DNA from: Lunularia cruciata
Lineage: Eukaryota; Streptophyta; Marchantiopsida; Lunulariales; Lunulariaceae
Direction of reading: 5' to 3'
DNA length: 64,000 nt
Assembly: GCA_948567375.1 (NCBI GenBank)
Contig: OX419758.1
Location: 26,603,001-26,667,000, forward strand
Positions 1 through 12,346 of this stretch are shown here, piece after piece. A program made the translations under genes and the position numbers. Under the pieces are notes generated by a model, which was not told the origin of the DNA, did not search any database, and saw only the letters and a list, made by a program, of their open reading frames with translations. Numbering within the stretch: position 1 is the first letter of the stretch; the number at the start of each line of letters is the position of its first letter.

Positions 1-275
1 CAAATAGGAGGGAGAAGGCAACAATATTTCCCTTGGAGTGGAAGGAAATGTTTTATTTTTCAAGGCCTAATTCAACTATTTAAGCCTCCAAAATTGGCTC
101 TATTTCAAGTTGTTTTCAATCTCTACCCTATTAGTGGTAGGTTTTAGTTCTCTATCCTATTAGTCTTTTGGTGACACCTCCATCTGATCTACTTAGACCA
201 TCATATAAAACATCCCTCAAAATATTACCAAGCCAATTTCCACCTATAATAATATATCTAGTTAATGGTATTACA
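1..275 (-). mobile_element. FamX LTR, 5' part, cut by window start
   Basis: Positions 1-275 match 40150-40397 in the same orientation. The LTR start lies at 275 on the minus strand (TGTAATACC), and the adjoining bases 276-290 read on the minus strand as a purine run (AAAGGGAGTGG) that suits a polypurine tract. This is therefore the downstream LTR of a minus-strand element whose interior has been lost. No coding interior is visible between it and the inverted piece at 361. Confidence 0.6.
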
Positions 276-360
276 TTGCCACTCCCTTTAGTAAAAAAAC
301 ATTGCCTTCTCACCCTCTAATTTGTCTCATTTAGAGCTTTCCAACTTTACCTCATCCACG

Positions 361-658
361 TTGTTCTACATAAAACTTCTTATAGGAAGATTCCCCAAAT
401 ATTCCTTTTGGTCAAACAAGTTTGACCAAAAAATAGGACAAGGATCAAATGTCATCAATCCATACAACTAATCTAAGGGTGGAGCTTATTGACATATCAC
501 CAATCCAAGTATCTGATCCAAGGATGTAGCTCCACTTAAGTGGATCCCCTTTGCTATATACAACGTGTTCCTTTGTGACATCATGGTATTGAGAGTTGAA
601 GCCTTGTGTTTCTCTTGTATTTCTTCTCTTTTGTATCTCTTGGGATTCTCCTATCCTC
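361..658 (+). mobile_element. FamX LTR, inverted 3' part
   Basis: The reverse complement of this stretch matches 39833-40095, so it is inverted relative to the LTR piece at 1-275. A short palindrome built on TTGGTCAAAC/GTTTGACCAA sits near 410-431. The one open frame here is a translated repeat: it recurs at 39886-40128 with the shared motif SSTLRL and a WIGD/WIDD motif. It is not evidence for a gene. Confidence 0.6.
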
Positions 659-739
659 AAAAAATTACATATGGGTATTATCCCATTCTAATCTCTCTCA
701 AGGAAATTTTTTGGTTTAAGAGAGTACTTCAAATCTTAT

Positions 740-3012
740 AATCATCAAAAACTTAGTTTCTATTGGCCAAATTACGGAGGATGGTTTTCAGGTTATATTT
801 AATCAAGATGGTGTATTTGTCTACCAATATAAGAAAGGTGCTATTCCCATGGGATACATATTTAGATGCAAATAGGTAGGGGATTTAAGTTAGACATCAA
901 GAGCCACACTACTACAAATAAAAAATGCTATGTTTATTTATGGTTCAATTGCACATTCATATCTTGAAAGGTAGCATAAAAGAGTGAGTTACATGAATCT
1001 ACAAAGATTAAATGTGCTACTTACCTTAGATCTGGTTATGGGGTTTCTAATATTTTTTGATCCTTTGCTCATAAGGGTTTGGGAGGCTTTTCAAATTTGT
1101 AAGCAAGCTAGACAGCCTTTTAGGCTTCTAAGGTGCTAGAATTGATCCACATCAATGTATGTATTGAACACTTTAGAAAGAGTTTGATAGGTTCCAAATA
1201 CTTTGTCTCATTTATTGGCAAAGTTTCAAGATATACATAGATATATTTTATGAAAGTAAAATGAGAACATATGATACATAGACCAGGGGAACATAATTTT
1301 TGGTTAAGCGGCATGTACGGTGATGTTCTTTTAGTTTTCTAAATATTCAAGCTACTTATGGAGAGGCAATATGGTCATAATATTTGATGGAGTAAGAGAT
1401 TTCCTTCCTTTTATTTTGATGATTTTCTGCATGAGCGAGAAGTCACGTGCTGCTGCACACCTCAACAAAATGGAGTTGTTGAGCAGTATAACAAACATAT
1501 TGTAGAAGTTGCAAGAAGTTAATGCGTAAGTTCTACTAGGTAGAAGCAATTAATTGTGCAATTTACTTGACGAACCAATCACCTACCACAATGATGCATA
1601 AAATGACACCTTTTCAATTGCTTATATATATATGAGAAAATTGATTTATCAAATCTTAAGGTTTGTGGTTGTATTTCCTTTGTTCATATTCCTGATTAAA
1701 AGAGGCAAAAGCTAGATTCTAAAGCACAAAAATATATATCTTGACACGCTTCTAATTCAAAAGGACATAGTTCTTATAATCCTAATTTTAGGAATTTTCT
1801 TATCCGTGTAGATATTGCATTTGAGGAGTTATCATGCTCCTACAAGTTGCACATCTGATTTGCCACTTATGGTACTCTTCACTCCTTCCATTCCTCCGAG
1901 TAGAATTTATGTTCCACAGGCTAGTTCCTCAAGTGCCACTGGTGTTTTTTGTGAACACTCTTGTTTTATCTATTAATAAATCCTTGGTCAAGATAGGGTG
2001 TTGAGAAGCCAACCCGTAGGACATTTACTCCCTACTTTTTCCACTAATATTTCTAATTCTTTGTTAGAACAAATGGTCAGTCAACCACATAGGTCAGAAA
2101 TTCCAATTTCTGACGATAGAACTATAAGTAGTAAGTTTCAACCTAAACCTATGCCTCAGCAAAGGACAAGTAGTTCAGACATCCCAATTTCTTTAGATGA
2201 ATCTACAAGTAGTACATTTCAACCTGAACCTATGCCTCAGCAAAGGACAAAGTATACAGGTCAAATATTCAGTTAGACTCTTTCAAGTTGAGTGTTTTAG
2301 CCCAACACCATACATATATGGTAAAGGCTATCCAAGAACAATAACCAAATTCCGATGCATCATACAGATTGGGTGCAAGCCGTGGAGCTGGAAATTGTAA
2401 CACTACATCAACAAAAAACATGGGAGTTGGTGGATTTACCTCTTGGTAAGATGTCAATTTGTTGCATGTGGTTCTTAAAGATTTTGTTGCATGTGTATTT
2501 TTAAGATCAAGAGAAATCAAGATGATTTTGTGAGTAGGTACAAAGAAAGACTTGTAACAAAGGGCTATATATTCCAATGTGAAATTGTCTTTGATAAGAT
2601 ATTCAGCCTTGTTGCCAAGATATAATCAATTTGTACTTTCTCAATGTTGTACACTTTAAGTAGGCGGAAGCTCTATCAGATGAATTTTAATAAAAATTCC
2701 CCAATTGAGATGTGGATGAAGAGGTCTACGTGATCTAACCACTTACATATGAAGATCAATGATATCCAAACAAAGTTTATTTACTGAAGAAGTTTCTTTA
2801 TGGATTTAAGCAAGAGAGGTTTGGTATGATGGTGTGTAAGCCTATTTCTATTCTTCTCCTAACTTCTGTTAAGTGCCGACTGGATCTGGAGTATATTCGT
2901 AGTGATCAACAAGTAATTAATATTTTCACCAAAGCTTTACTTAGAGATAAATTTAAATATTTCAGATCTCATCTAGGTGTTAACTGTATTGACGAATTAG
3001 TTTGAGGGAGAG
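740..3012 (+). pseudogene. Degenerate Ty1/copia gag-pol remnant
   Basis: Read across frames, the stretch holds Ty1/copia (Pseudoviridae) polyprotein pieces in the right order. A pre-integrase segment (NLVSIGQ, then YMNLQRLNVL) covers about 760-1110. The integrase follows, with LELIHINVC near 1131 and the hallmark TPQQNGVVEQ near 1459-1490. The reverse transcriptase start is WVQAVELEI...TWELVDLPLGK near 2365-2450, then VYLLKKFLYGFKQ near 2776-2815. The RNase H tail is INIFTKALLRDKFKYF near 2917-2965. The RT core, including the catalytic YVDD, is missing, so a large internal deletion separates the RT start from the RNase H end. Many stops and frameshifts make it non-functional. Confidence 0.8.
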
Positions 3013-3276
3013 TGTTGATAAAGTATCACAAGCTAATCTTACTGGCGGCTAGTGTAAGGGGGAAAGTTTTAATCTTTAGCCTCCATTTAAAATTTATGGT
3101 GAAGAGAGACTCAACACACTTGTATACTTTTCTCTTCCTCCGTGTATTGGAACATGACTTTGTCCCGCATACCATTCTTTGTATCTCTGCCTCTCATTTT
3201 TCACTTCATACCATTCTTTGCTATCCCCGTCTCTCAATTTCCACTTCGTCATATTAATCGCTTGGGAGAATTCACA
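3013..3276 (+). mobile_element. Probable 3' LTR of the copia remnant
   Basis: Immediately after the RNase H tail comes a purine-rich GAGGGAGAG tract and then TGTTGATAAAG, the usual junction of polypurine tract and 3' LTR in copia elements. A TTCACA at 3271-3276 is a plausible LTR end, giving about 264 bp. No second copy exists in the window to fix the end, so the right boundary is a guess. Confidence 0.5.
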
Positions 3277-4880
3277 AGGTATGGTTGACGAGATGGTTCA
3301 CAAAATGACATTGTATGACCTTGTTTCAAACAAATTAAAAATCTACCCGCGAACAAGAGTCTGCGCGTGTCGCGAATGAGAGTCGCCCACAAGCGAGAGT
3401 CGGCTGGGCTACTTTGCCCGTGCGTTCATAGAGACTACTTTGCATGTAGCTATGTAAATGGCTACATGTATGTACTGACAAAATGCTTACAGTGGAACGA
3501 TCCGCTGTCATACCATAAACTTAGTGTTTATTCCTCTATAAACACTCTACGCGGATTAATTCCCATAGCCTCCTGAAATGTTACGGGAGCCTGAAAACTT
3601 GACGCGTGAGTATTACAGGTTACGGGATGTGCATGGAATTTAGTTACCGAAAATACTACCCGAATGAGTGAACCGAAAAGAAACCAACTGAAACCCTATT
3701 GGTATGGGAGGTTTTATAAATATTTTTTTTTGGTCTACAGACCCTTCAAATAAATTGATGGGGTTTTTACGAGAATGTCTAATTCCCGTTGTGCCCATTC
3801 TTGAAACGCCCTACTTAGATGGATACAGGAGTACCTCCCCTATGATCTAGGTATTTCACTCACACATCCCGTATCGACCTACAAGATGTCCCGGTATTTT
3901 ATTTTACGGTCGTCGAAAACTTGAAATTGGAACCCCTAATCTCTCTTTCACGGGCGACTGGTTCGCAGGAAGCCTCTCTTCTAGGGGCGACTCTTGCGGG
4001 CAGACTCCCGTCCTCCGTCAGAATGAAATATTTATTAAACAGTCATATTGTGAAATTTCTCAATGAAGAATTAAGGTAATCGGAAACACACCGTTAAAGA
4101 TGACGAGAGAGCACACAAATTCCACTTCATATGTTTCAATTATTTTATCTGTTGTAAGTTAGTTTTAAGTGAACATATTCCATCTTTGTAAAACAGAGCA
4201 ATAATATGGAGTGATGGACATGGCATTTGACACATTTGTCAGGGAGTGCACAAGAGCTTATCATGTTAGGCGCCAAGGGTACCACTCTCACTCTCATACT
4301 TTGCAGCATATTCTAGGTAAAATGTGTCCATTGCTCTACAGAGTGCAGTGCCTGGTGCAATCCATAGGAGAGCAATCACACTAGGTGATGCTTCTTTGGA
4401 TGCTCCAATTGTTTGTAGACCATACGACTTGCATAGCTCGGATATCTTAGGTGTAGTAGGGAAAATTTCTCATATAGACTCTATTGGGGCCTAGTCCCAT
4501 TTTACCTTTTAGTCTCTTCCTTGTACGGCTTGATGGGGTCTTCCCATCCTTTGTGTTCTCTATGCGGTTGCCTTTTTCTCTCTATGTAAAACCTAACTTG
4601 GGTTGTGAAGTTCAATAATTTTATCCATTGACAGATCTGCCAAAGAATGTTCTTGAGTAGATTAGCATTAGAAGGCAAACAGAGAGATAGAGTGGTGGTT
4701 GTGCTTAGCTCAAAATATTTCACATTTTTGTTACTCTTAAATAGGATTTGATCAATTGAAATTGGAGAATTAGAGATCAAAGTGTGGGGAAGAAGATTAT
4801 AATCAAGTTTGTGTTTTTGGTCACTTCCCAAGCTCTAGTTTAAATCAAACAATGAATTTATCTTCCTGTTGGTGGTTAGG
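3277..4880. other. Low-repeat intergenic stretch
   Basis: This 1.6 kb has no similarity that I can see to the repeat families filling the rest of the window, and it is locally richer in CpG (for example 3340-3430 and 3940-4020). No convincing long reading frame is present. A small inverted repeat (AGTGTTTA/TAAACACT) lies near 3528-3551. A possible gene fragment is listed separately at 4213-4494. Positions 4876-4880 (ttagg) are the left target duplication of the FamL LTR that follows. Confidence 0.4.
4213..4494 (+). pseudogene. Unrecognised possible coding fragment
   Basis: One frame runs from an ATG at 4213 to a stop near 4382 (56 codons, beginning MDMAFDTFVRECTRAY). A second frame continues from about 4369 to 4494, with GDASLDAPIVCRPYDLHSSD. 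A single frameshift near 4370 would join them. I do not recognise the family, and there is no start context, splice signal or neighbour to support it. It could be a captured exon, an unknown transposon piece or chance. Confidence 0.15.
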
Positions 4881-5552
4881 TGTGACAACCTGGCAAATAT
4901 CACTTTTGTGGTAATTAGGTAAGTAAAGTTCGTTCCCACAGAGATACTAGTCAAAATTGGTCAAATACAAAGGAAAGTAATCAAATTAGTTCTTCTTTGG
5001 TTCTTCTTTAATCTCTTAGGTAGAAAATACACCCAAAAGAGAGTAACAAGCACTGACTTGTAGTCTAGTCACAACAACTTGTCATAGTTAATCACAAATC
5101 TTTCAAATCTTTCCAAACAATCTTGATTGTGATGATTCAGTCTCTCCCAAAAACAACACTTCATTGCAAAATGACTTTGCCTCAAAATTGTGTTCCACCC
5201 ATCCACTGAAAGCACAAATTCCACAATCAAAATTGCTTCACATCAACACTACACTACACTCACAACTATAGAATACTACCAACACTACAATTCCTCTCAG
5301 ATCTGGCAAGGCATTGCTCCAATTGAACTTCACTTACGATCAAACACACAGAATGAAGATCAAGGCTGTGGAATCCAACATCCAACATACACACTAATTT
5401 GCACTTCAGAATTCTCCAAACACTTACAAACACAAACTCAAAGTTGATACTCAGAATTAAGCTCAAGCAATGAGCATTGCTTCACAATACTTTGCTTTAT
5501 CTATTCTCAAAAATTATGAGCACTGAACAACATAACACTATGAATGTCACCG

Positions 5553-5559
5553 TTAAATA
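5553..5559 (-). promoter_or_regulatory. FamL TATA box, copy 1
   Basis: TATTTAA on the minus strand lies 678 bp before the LTR end at 4881. It sits between the U3 reading frame and the 3' non-coding part, at the same place as in the other FamL LTRs. Confidence 0.5.
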
Positions 5560-5677
5560 GGCAGAGCACTTCAACAATTATCTAACAACTATACCATTCT
5601 ACAACAACTTTTCCCACTTGCAAATCTGAATTGACAATGCACCTCTTCATATCTACCTCTTCAAATCTCAAATCTAT

Positions 5678-8262
5678 TACTAATCCAATCTGATGTCTAC
5701 TTCTTCTTTGGCTTCCAATCCCAAATTAACCTCACATACTACTCTATCCTTGGGTTTTACAACTACTAAATCTTCTACCAATTCTAACACTTCTCCACTC
5801 TGATCTACAATTCTTGTCATGGGTAATCTACATACATCTTCTCCCTACGACTCATCTTTCTCTAATATCTCCAATGGTAACTCCAAAGACATTTGCATTC
5901 CTATCTTGTCAACTTCAGGTTTCGCTCTTACATCCTTCCTTCCAAAGTTTATCTATCTCTAACTTAACTAAATTTAATCTAATTGTGATATTGTCTTCCA
6001 CTTCCAATATCTTCCTATCTAAACAAGTTCTGAGACTAATCAATAAAGCATTCAAATCTTTTATCCTTTGCATTTCTTCTCCTCATCTCCTGCACCAACA
6101 ACCTTAACTTGTGCAATCTTGTTTCTTCAATTCTTACACTCCTTTTGTACTCAACATCACATTCATTTTTACTATGATCTCCTTTAGTGGCTCGAGCCTG
6201 ATCCTTCTCTCATGTTCCCAATTTGCCTGCTAGTCTTCTCTATACATCACCAGTTTTGCCCCAAATTTGGACTTCACAGTCTCCTTCTCCTTCTCTTTCT
6301 GAACAATCTTCTTTTCCAGATTATGAAGTAACTCCCTCAATCTTTCTTCTTCTCTATACCTCCTTTTGAACTCTCTTTGCCAGAACTGCTTCTTCTCTTC
6401 TACACTCTGCATCACTCTATCAAGCTCTTGCTCCTTCTCTACTACTCTTACCATAGCATGGATGATTTCTATCATGAATCAGCAAACTGCTATTTCAAGA
6501 TTTCATACTCCACTATCTGCCTTTCCTTGGCTATGATATTTTTCTCTATTACTCTCTCTTTACTCACCACTTCTCTCTTTAAATTCTCAATTACTTGATT
6601 CTGTACTATTGCATCTACTTGTAGTACCTCTCTTTGCTCCTCTCCTTGGGTTTACTCTTCTTCAACTCCAAGTTCTCTCCTTCTAACCTCACCAACACCT
6701 GCAACACAGTCTTTACCTCCAAACACTCCAACTGCATCTCTTTCTTCTTCTCCTCCAACGTTATTAGCAATGGGCACACAATCTCCTACAGATACACCAC
6801 TCCTCTGCTCTGATTCACTTTTGCCTGTGGGCTTTTCTCCTTCTTTGCTTCTTCTTTGCCTGACACTCTTCTTCTCAGCCAAAGTTGCCTTATTGGAATG
6901 CTTGATCCCCAAACTTCCACTTTCCACTTTTCTTCTTCTACTCAACCCCGCCTCATATGTCACTTTTCTTCTAAAGCGGACACCTCTCTGAATGATAACC
7001 CTCTTCTCCTCTTTCTCTAGAACTTCATCTTCTTGTCTTGAGTTATCTTATTTTGCCATCTCTAGCTTTCCCTCTTCTTCCTCTAGTATCGGCTGCATCC
7101 CCACTCCATCCTCACTCTTGCTACTTGCTTCACCACTCTGCAACGTGAGGTCAGGTTCTTCTTCTCTCTCCAAGTCTTCTGACTTATACTCAACTTCCCC
7201 TTTTGACTCTTCTCTTGACAATGCGATTACCACCAAGTCCTTCCTCAAGTTTACTTTCTTGGTCTGCCAAGGTCTTGTTGCTGCTACTTCTTTTTCTTTT
7301 AGTCAACTCCTCTTCTTTGACTTTGGAGCATTCACTGCCAACCAAACGCTTTGCTCCATCTGTGCATAGTACTCGTCACTACTTCTGATTTGTAAAATGT
7401 ATTGCTGCTCCTCTACATCAACATCTCTTCTTAAGTTGAGATGGAAGTCCGACACCATCTTGTGTTGTTCCGCTGCATTCAACATATTTAATCCCAAATA
7501 GAAGTGGGTTGCAAATGGCACAATGTAATGTGGAGGTGACTTGTCCCGTAAATTCCACACCATTTGTCTTGTGTGCTTATGGAAGCACTTAGCCCAATTT
7601 ATTGGTTCTCTTGCAAACATCTTATGGAAAAACACCGCTTGATGTTTCATCACATAAGTGGTTTTCTCTGGCTTGAAGATAGCCATTATTGCTCCTACAA
7701 TGCCTCTCCTTACAAGGTCCTTGTAACTCTTGACTTTATAACCATTCTTTGTGCATTTTGAAGAAAAGGCATCTCGCACTTCTTGGGTTTCTTCAGCTAC
7801 TTCTCCTCTCCCCAAGAATGTGGCTCCTTGCTCCTCACCCGCCTCTATTCCGAGTACTAACTTCCAATCCGACTCTATCTATTGAGTTGGATTTCCTCTC
7901 TTACCCTTTGCCTTGGGTCCATCCAGACATTTACTCTCAATGATCTTGGTCATGAAACCTGGGAAACTATGGTTCCAGTTCCATGCCAGAAATGTGATCC
8001 AAAGCATGTTCAAGACTTTGATTCTTGTGATCACATCTAACCTCCAAATTGCATGATTTCTCACTACAAATTTTGAGTTCTTCTTTCCACCTCCCATCTT
8101 ACTCTCCTCCACTTTGGGTTGGTGACTATTCTTCCGCCCAACTCTTGGACTAACTCTCCTGACTTCCTCTCGATGCACAAGCACGTCTCTTACTACAATT
8201 CCTTTTCCTTGATCTCCCTCAGGACAACTCCTTAATGGCAATGGAAATTACTTGTCATCTCT
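5678..8262 (-). pseudogene. FamL U3 protein, broken copy 1
   Basis: The frame begins at an ATG near 8262 (MTSNF..., conserved as MxSNFPLPLRS in other copies) and ends near 5678. The N-terminal domain spans 8150-7310 and includes MGGGKKNSKF, FLAWNWN, NGYKV, SYKD and ARE/GEPINWA-type motifs, ending with YILQIRSSDEYYAQ. An acidic linker covers about 7250-6650. The coiled coil (for example 6475-6230, rich in E, K, L and R) is next, then the C-terminal tail. Stops and frameshifts occur near 8235, 7880 and 7300, so it is not translatable whole. Function is unknown; see the FamL findings. Confidence 0.7.
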
Positions 8263-8680
8263 TCACCTCTATCCCAAATTTTATAGTGGCGTGCCTCATC
8301 AGTCTTTCTTCGCTTTGAGTGTCTATTGAGAAATCACACCTTCTGCATGCTCATGTCAATGTCAATTTTCCTCCGCTCATAGGCCAGCCATTTTTTATAT
8401 CTAGTACCTTCTTGAATGTCCAACCTCAAAGGAAAGTTGCTACATTGTCCTCACCTCAAGTTGAGCACCCTTGAGCCAAAGTCTCCTTACTTTGGGTTGA
8501 ATGTTGATATGACCAATCCGAGTACTTTGTCTTCTAACATGAAGTCACTTTACCTTGGGTTACAAACCTTGAAGACACCATTCTTCACCTTTTGATGTCA
8601 TACAGGCGCAATACGACTTTGTTTGTACACTTTTATTTCATAAATAAGGAAAAAAACAAAAATGTGGGTACCTGATTAGG

Positions 8681-10311
8681 TTTTAATCTTTGTGCAAAGG
8701 TTTCATGTGAATTTTTAAAATAGAAAATTCAAGAGTCTTGGATCAAGTATACTTGGGTTTAAAGAGCTCAAAAGTTAGCACAATTTGGGAATCAATCCAT
8801 ATCCAAGGATTGGAGTTGACTTCAAATTCTAAATTTCATAGAGGTTTAGATACAACCAGGTACAACCAAGTACTATGTAAAATTTGGTTGACTCAAGATT
8901 TATTAAGAGTGAGAGCGGATGCAAAAAATTCCACTAAAAATGTTATCATAACTCAATGGAGCATTTCTATCTCCAATCACAATTGAATGCAAATCCTTTC
9001 GTTTATAAATATGATTGAAAAGTTTAGGTTTTTGGAGTGTTGTTGAAGATTATTTGTACCTTTGAGCCAAAAATGTGATGAAATTTTGCCAAAAATCAAG
9101 AGCAAACCCTCACTTAGAGATTTCAAAATTAGGGTTGAAACTAAAAACATTTGGTCAAGTTTGATTTCTTGTCAAGGGAGTTGTAATGATTAGATTGAGA
9201 CCTAATTATATCATTGAAAAGCTTATCTCCTAGGATTTCTATTGAGTGTACAAAATCTAAATAAAAAATGCAGACAAAAAATTATTCTAATATGAGTCTT
9301 GCAAAGATTTTCCTCGCGAGAAAAATATAAAATCTCCCTACTTGGAGTATAAATTGGATGTACAAATTGGATACAACTTGGAGTACAAATTGATCTCAGC
9401 TTGTGGATAGAGCAATGATGCTGTAAAGCACATTTCCACCAAAAGCATAGAGAGTTTGTGCTAGAATTCTTGTGTTTTGATTGTCTCTATGCTTGCATGC
9501 TTGAGTATGCACCCAGTTGGCTTGGATTGATATGCAAGCATTGAGTTTAGGTGCTTTCCTTCTATGCATGTTATGTATTTCTCCTTGGTTAAGCTATAAG
9601 TGATGACCAAGAGACCAAGAATGCGTGTTATGATGATAGGTTAGATGCCATTAATTCCCCTACCAGATAAAAAGAACACTAGAAATAGGATTAGAAGATT
9701 CCAATGATTGAGCAAACAATTGGGCTAAGTTTTTAGTGTTAGGTCTATACACAACCTCTTATTTGTAAGCTCCACCAGTAGGCAACCAATGAGTTCTTAG
9801 AAAGAGAAAGGAAAAGTGTTGACACTATGCTCATGTGTAAAAACTATTTTTGCCTAAAGAACTATTGGATCAAGATGAAATTCACACTTGCCAAGGTTCT
9901 CACTTGAGGATGGTGATACATTACCTACTACCGCAAAAGATTGATGAGAGGATTTCTATAAAAGCTACACGGTGTTGGAGCTTGATTTTGGAGTAATTTA
10001 TGTTAAATAAATTGAGAGTTGGAGTGATTTCTTAACCTTTCATTTTGTGAGTAGTCCTTGTAGCCTATCCACAAAATTCAAAATGAGTTTGTAAAGATGG
10101 TGTGGAAGAAAGGACATAAAAAATTGATGGGGTACATGATAAGACATACTCAAATTCATAAATAAGTACTAGAATCTATATGAGAGAAATGAGTGAGCTT
10201 ATATTTATCCTTTCTCCTATGTAAGAGGGACATTGAGATGCAAACAATTTTGCAGAAGATGATTGATGTGAAGCTAAAGGATTTTTGTAACTTGCAAGGG
10301 AATCCATGGAT
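8681..10311 (+). mobile_element. Left part of an old-L (diverged FamL) copy
   Basis: AT-rich, with no long reading frame. At its right edge (about 10235-10311) a frame reads MIDVKLKDFCNLQGNPW, aligning with the FamL protein segment EII.SK.LDG...GNPAC. The next residues of that protein (TKANWIMVLGG, matching TESDWRLVLGR) resume at 24454, on the far side of element A and FamL copy 2. This places element A inside an older FamL-like unit. The 5' end of that unit was not located, and for 8681-10200 I see nothing else recognisable. Confidence 0.4.
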
Positions 10312-11001
10312 TGTGAGCCGGCCTATCTCTCACTTAGGATGAACCTCTGATGGCTATTATGTAGCACACCATAGACTAAGAAAGCAAAGAACCCAAACTC
10401 CATCATACTCCTCCAAGGCTAACACTCCAAGACACAAACCATTGCTCACTATAGCACTCAATGAGAGAGAGATAGTTGCAAATGAAAGGATGATGAGTAA
10501 CTCCTCACTCTTAGTTTATATATTTGTGAAATAGTTAAACACCAAAGTTACTAATTATTAGAGTAACTCAAGTTACTAGGCTAAAAGTCAAATAAAGTTA
10601 AAAAGTTAAAGGAATATCCATACTTATAGGAATATTCTCCTAAGCATATAGTCTTATCTTGACCCAACCACTAAGTCAAGGATTCCTTCACATGGGCTAA
10701 CCTTGGACTATAGAAGAATCCAAAACAAAAAGGCTTGTGGATCCAAGAGTTCTCAACTCTTTCCTCAAAGCCAAACACCTAGGAATAATACCAAATCAAA
10801 ACACTAGAATCCAAAATAGTGATGCTCATCTTTTCTACTTCCTCTAAAGAAAGATCTCCTTGATCTTAGCTATGACTAACTTTAACTAGTCATAACTAAT
10901 GTGGAACCATCCTTTATCTCTATATAAACAATATCTCTCAAGTACTTATAATACAAAACTAAATTTCACGATAGCACATATATGCATAAATGGGTGTTAC
11001 A
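10312..11001 (-). repeat. Element A 3' LTR (690 bp)
   Basis: Starts TGTAACACCCATTT and ends GGCTCACA on the minus strand, and matches the LTRs at 19359, 28428, 54024 and 63435 over its whole length. The adjoining 11002-11015 reads GTCCGAGGGTAAA on the minus strand, a weak polypurine tract, as in element B. Confidence 0.88.
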
Positions 11002-11019
11002 TTTACCCTCGGACTAAGA

Positions 11020-12346
11020 TTTCACTTTGTCCTTAAAGTGAAGGTCTCTCTACCTTCTATGATGCATTTTCAACTTATCATTGTTAGTCCTATCAAAGTG
11101 TCTTCCTCCCAACTCCTTGAGATCATAGGTGTAATTGCCCCACACCTTCTCCACTATAAAAGGTCCAACTTATTTAGGCAAAAACTTCTTTTGCACTCCC
11201 TTGAATCAAATGGAATTAAACATCATTACCCAATCACCTTCTTCTTGCCTTGCCTATTTTCATAGCTCTCCTTTTGTTTCCTTTGAGCTTGCTCCACTCA
11301 AACCATAGCAATTGCTCTTGTCTCTTCCAATTCCATGAGTTGATCCTTCCTTGACTTCTTTGCATCACCTCCTTGTGCCATCTTCGATCACCTATGAATG
11401 ATTTGGAAAGTAGGAAGATCAAAGTGAATAGGTAAGGTAGACTCAATACCATATACCAATTGAAATGGAGAATATCCAATGGAAGTCTTCATGGTTGTCC
11501 TATACTCCCACAAAACTGCATGAATCCTCTCGTCCCAATGATGTTTAGCCCCCTCTATTTTTGCATCTTTGGCCAACATCATGCACAAGGTCTGATTGAT
11601 TCTCTATACCAATGCATTGGAATTTGGCTAATAGGATGTGGTTACTCTATGTGTGATAGAGAAATGTCATAGCATGGCCGTAGTAGTGCTTCTTGTAAAC
11701 TCTTCTCCTTTGTCAAAAAACCAACTCCAAAGAGTACCCAAACTTAGTGATAATGCATTCATAAAGAATTCTCCTAGCTTCATCCTCATTCTCGTCCCTT
11801 AATAGTCTAACCTCAACTCACTTAGTAAGATAATTGATAACTACCATAATGTACCAATTGAGAGGACCTACAAAATCCATTCTCCACTTCTCAAAAGGTC
11901 CTAGCAATGGAATTGATCTAAGTGGTAGAGTGGAGGTAGACTTCCTAGGAAAAGCTTGATAAACATGGTGAGTTTTGCAATAATCAAGACAATCCTTGAA
12001 AATCCCTCTCCAATAGCAACCTACATTTAGAATCTTGAAAGTAGCCACCTTTCCTGCAAAGTGTCTTCCACATACTAAACCTTCATAAAACTCCTTTATG
12101 AGTAAGATAGACTCTTCTCTACCCACTTCTCTTTGGAGTAGACCATCTGCTCCTTGGTAAAAAAGAATATTCTTCAACATTGTGCTTACACAATGGTGGA
12201 GAATATTCTTTTTTACCAAGTCTAGATCTTGCTACTAGGGCCTTCCTCTCCCTAGCATGCATCCCTTTTGGATAGTTAACTCTTGTAATAAAGTCCACAA
12301 TCTCCTTGTAGTCCATTGGAACCTCTTGAGTGATTGACATTATCAT
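11020..12346 (-). pseudogene. Element A integrase, broken
   Basis: The zinc-binding N-terminus lies near 12100-11940 (EFYEGLVCGRHF... then YCKTHHVYQ); the usual CxxC has become C..H, so the finger is damaged. The core follows with GPFEKWRMDFVGPL (first catalytic Asp) near 11910-11870. The second catalytic site reads FDKGEEFTR near 11700. The region after the core has HHWDERIHAVLWEYRTT and SPFQLVYGIESTLP (11588-11388), then a C-terminal KYFGPF-type module close to the 3' LTR. A 68 bp hairpin at 12153-12220 interrupts the start. Several frames are needed to read it. Confidence 0.75.
12153..12220. repeat. Near-perfect 32 bp inverted repeat
   Basis: Arms 12153-12184 and 12189-12220 are inverted copies matching at 30 of 32 positions (counted by eye), with a 4 nt loop (ctta). 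Each arm contains the run AAAAAAGAATATTCT or its complement. It lies just upstream of the integrase zinc finger and appears to be a local inverted duplication. Confidence 0.85.

Larger units (their letters stand above)
4881..8675 (-). mobile_element. FamL solo LTR, copy 1 (3795 bp)
   Basis: On the minus strand the unit starts at 8675 with a mutated TGTGGTACCCACA (now TCAGG...) and ends at 4881 with GGTTGTCACA. It is flanked by a perfect 5 bp target duplication, ttagg, at 4876-4880 and 8676-8680. It has the FamL order: about 0.4 kb leader, U3 reading frame, TATA box, then about 0.68 kb of 3' non-coding sequence. No internal domain (gag, PR, RT or IN) lies beside it, so it is a solo LTR left by LTR-LTR recombination. 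Confidence 0.88.
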
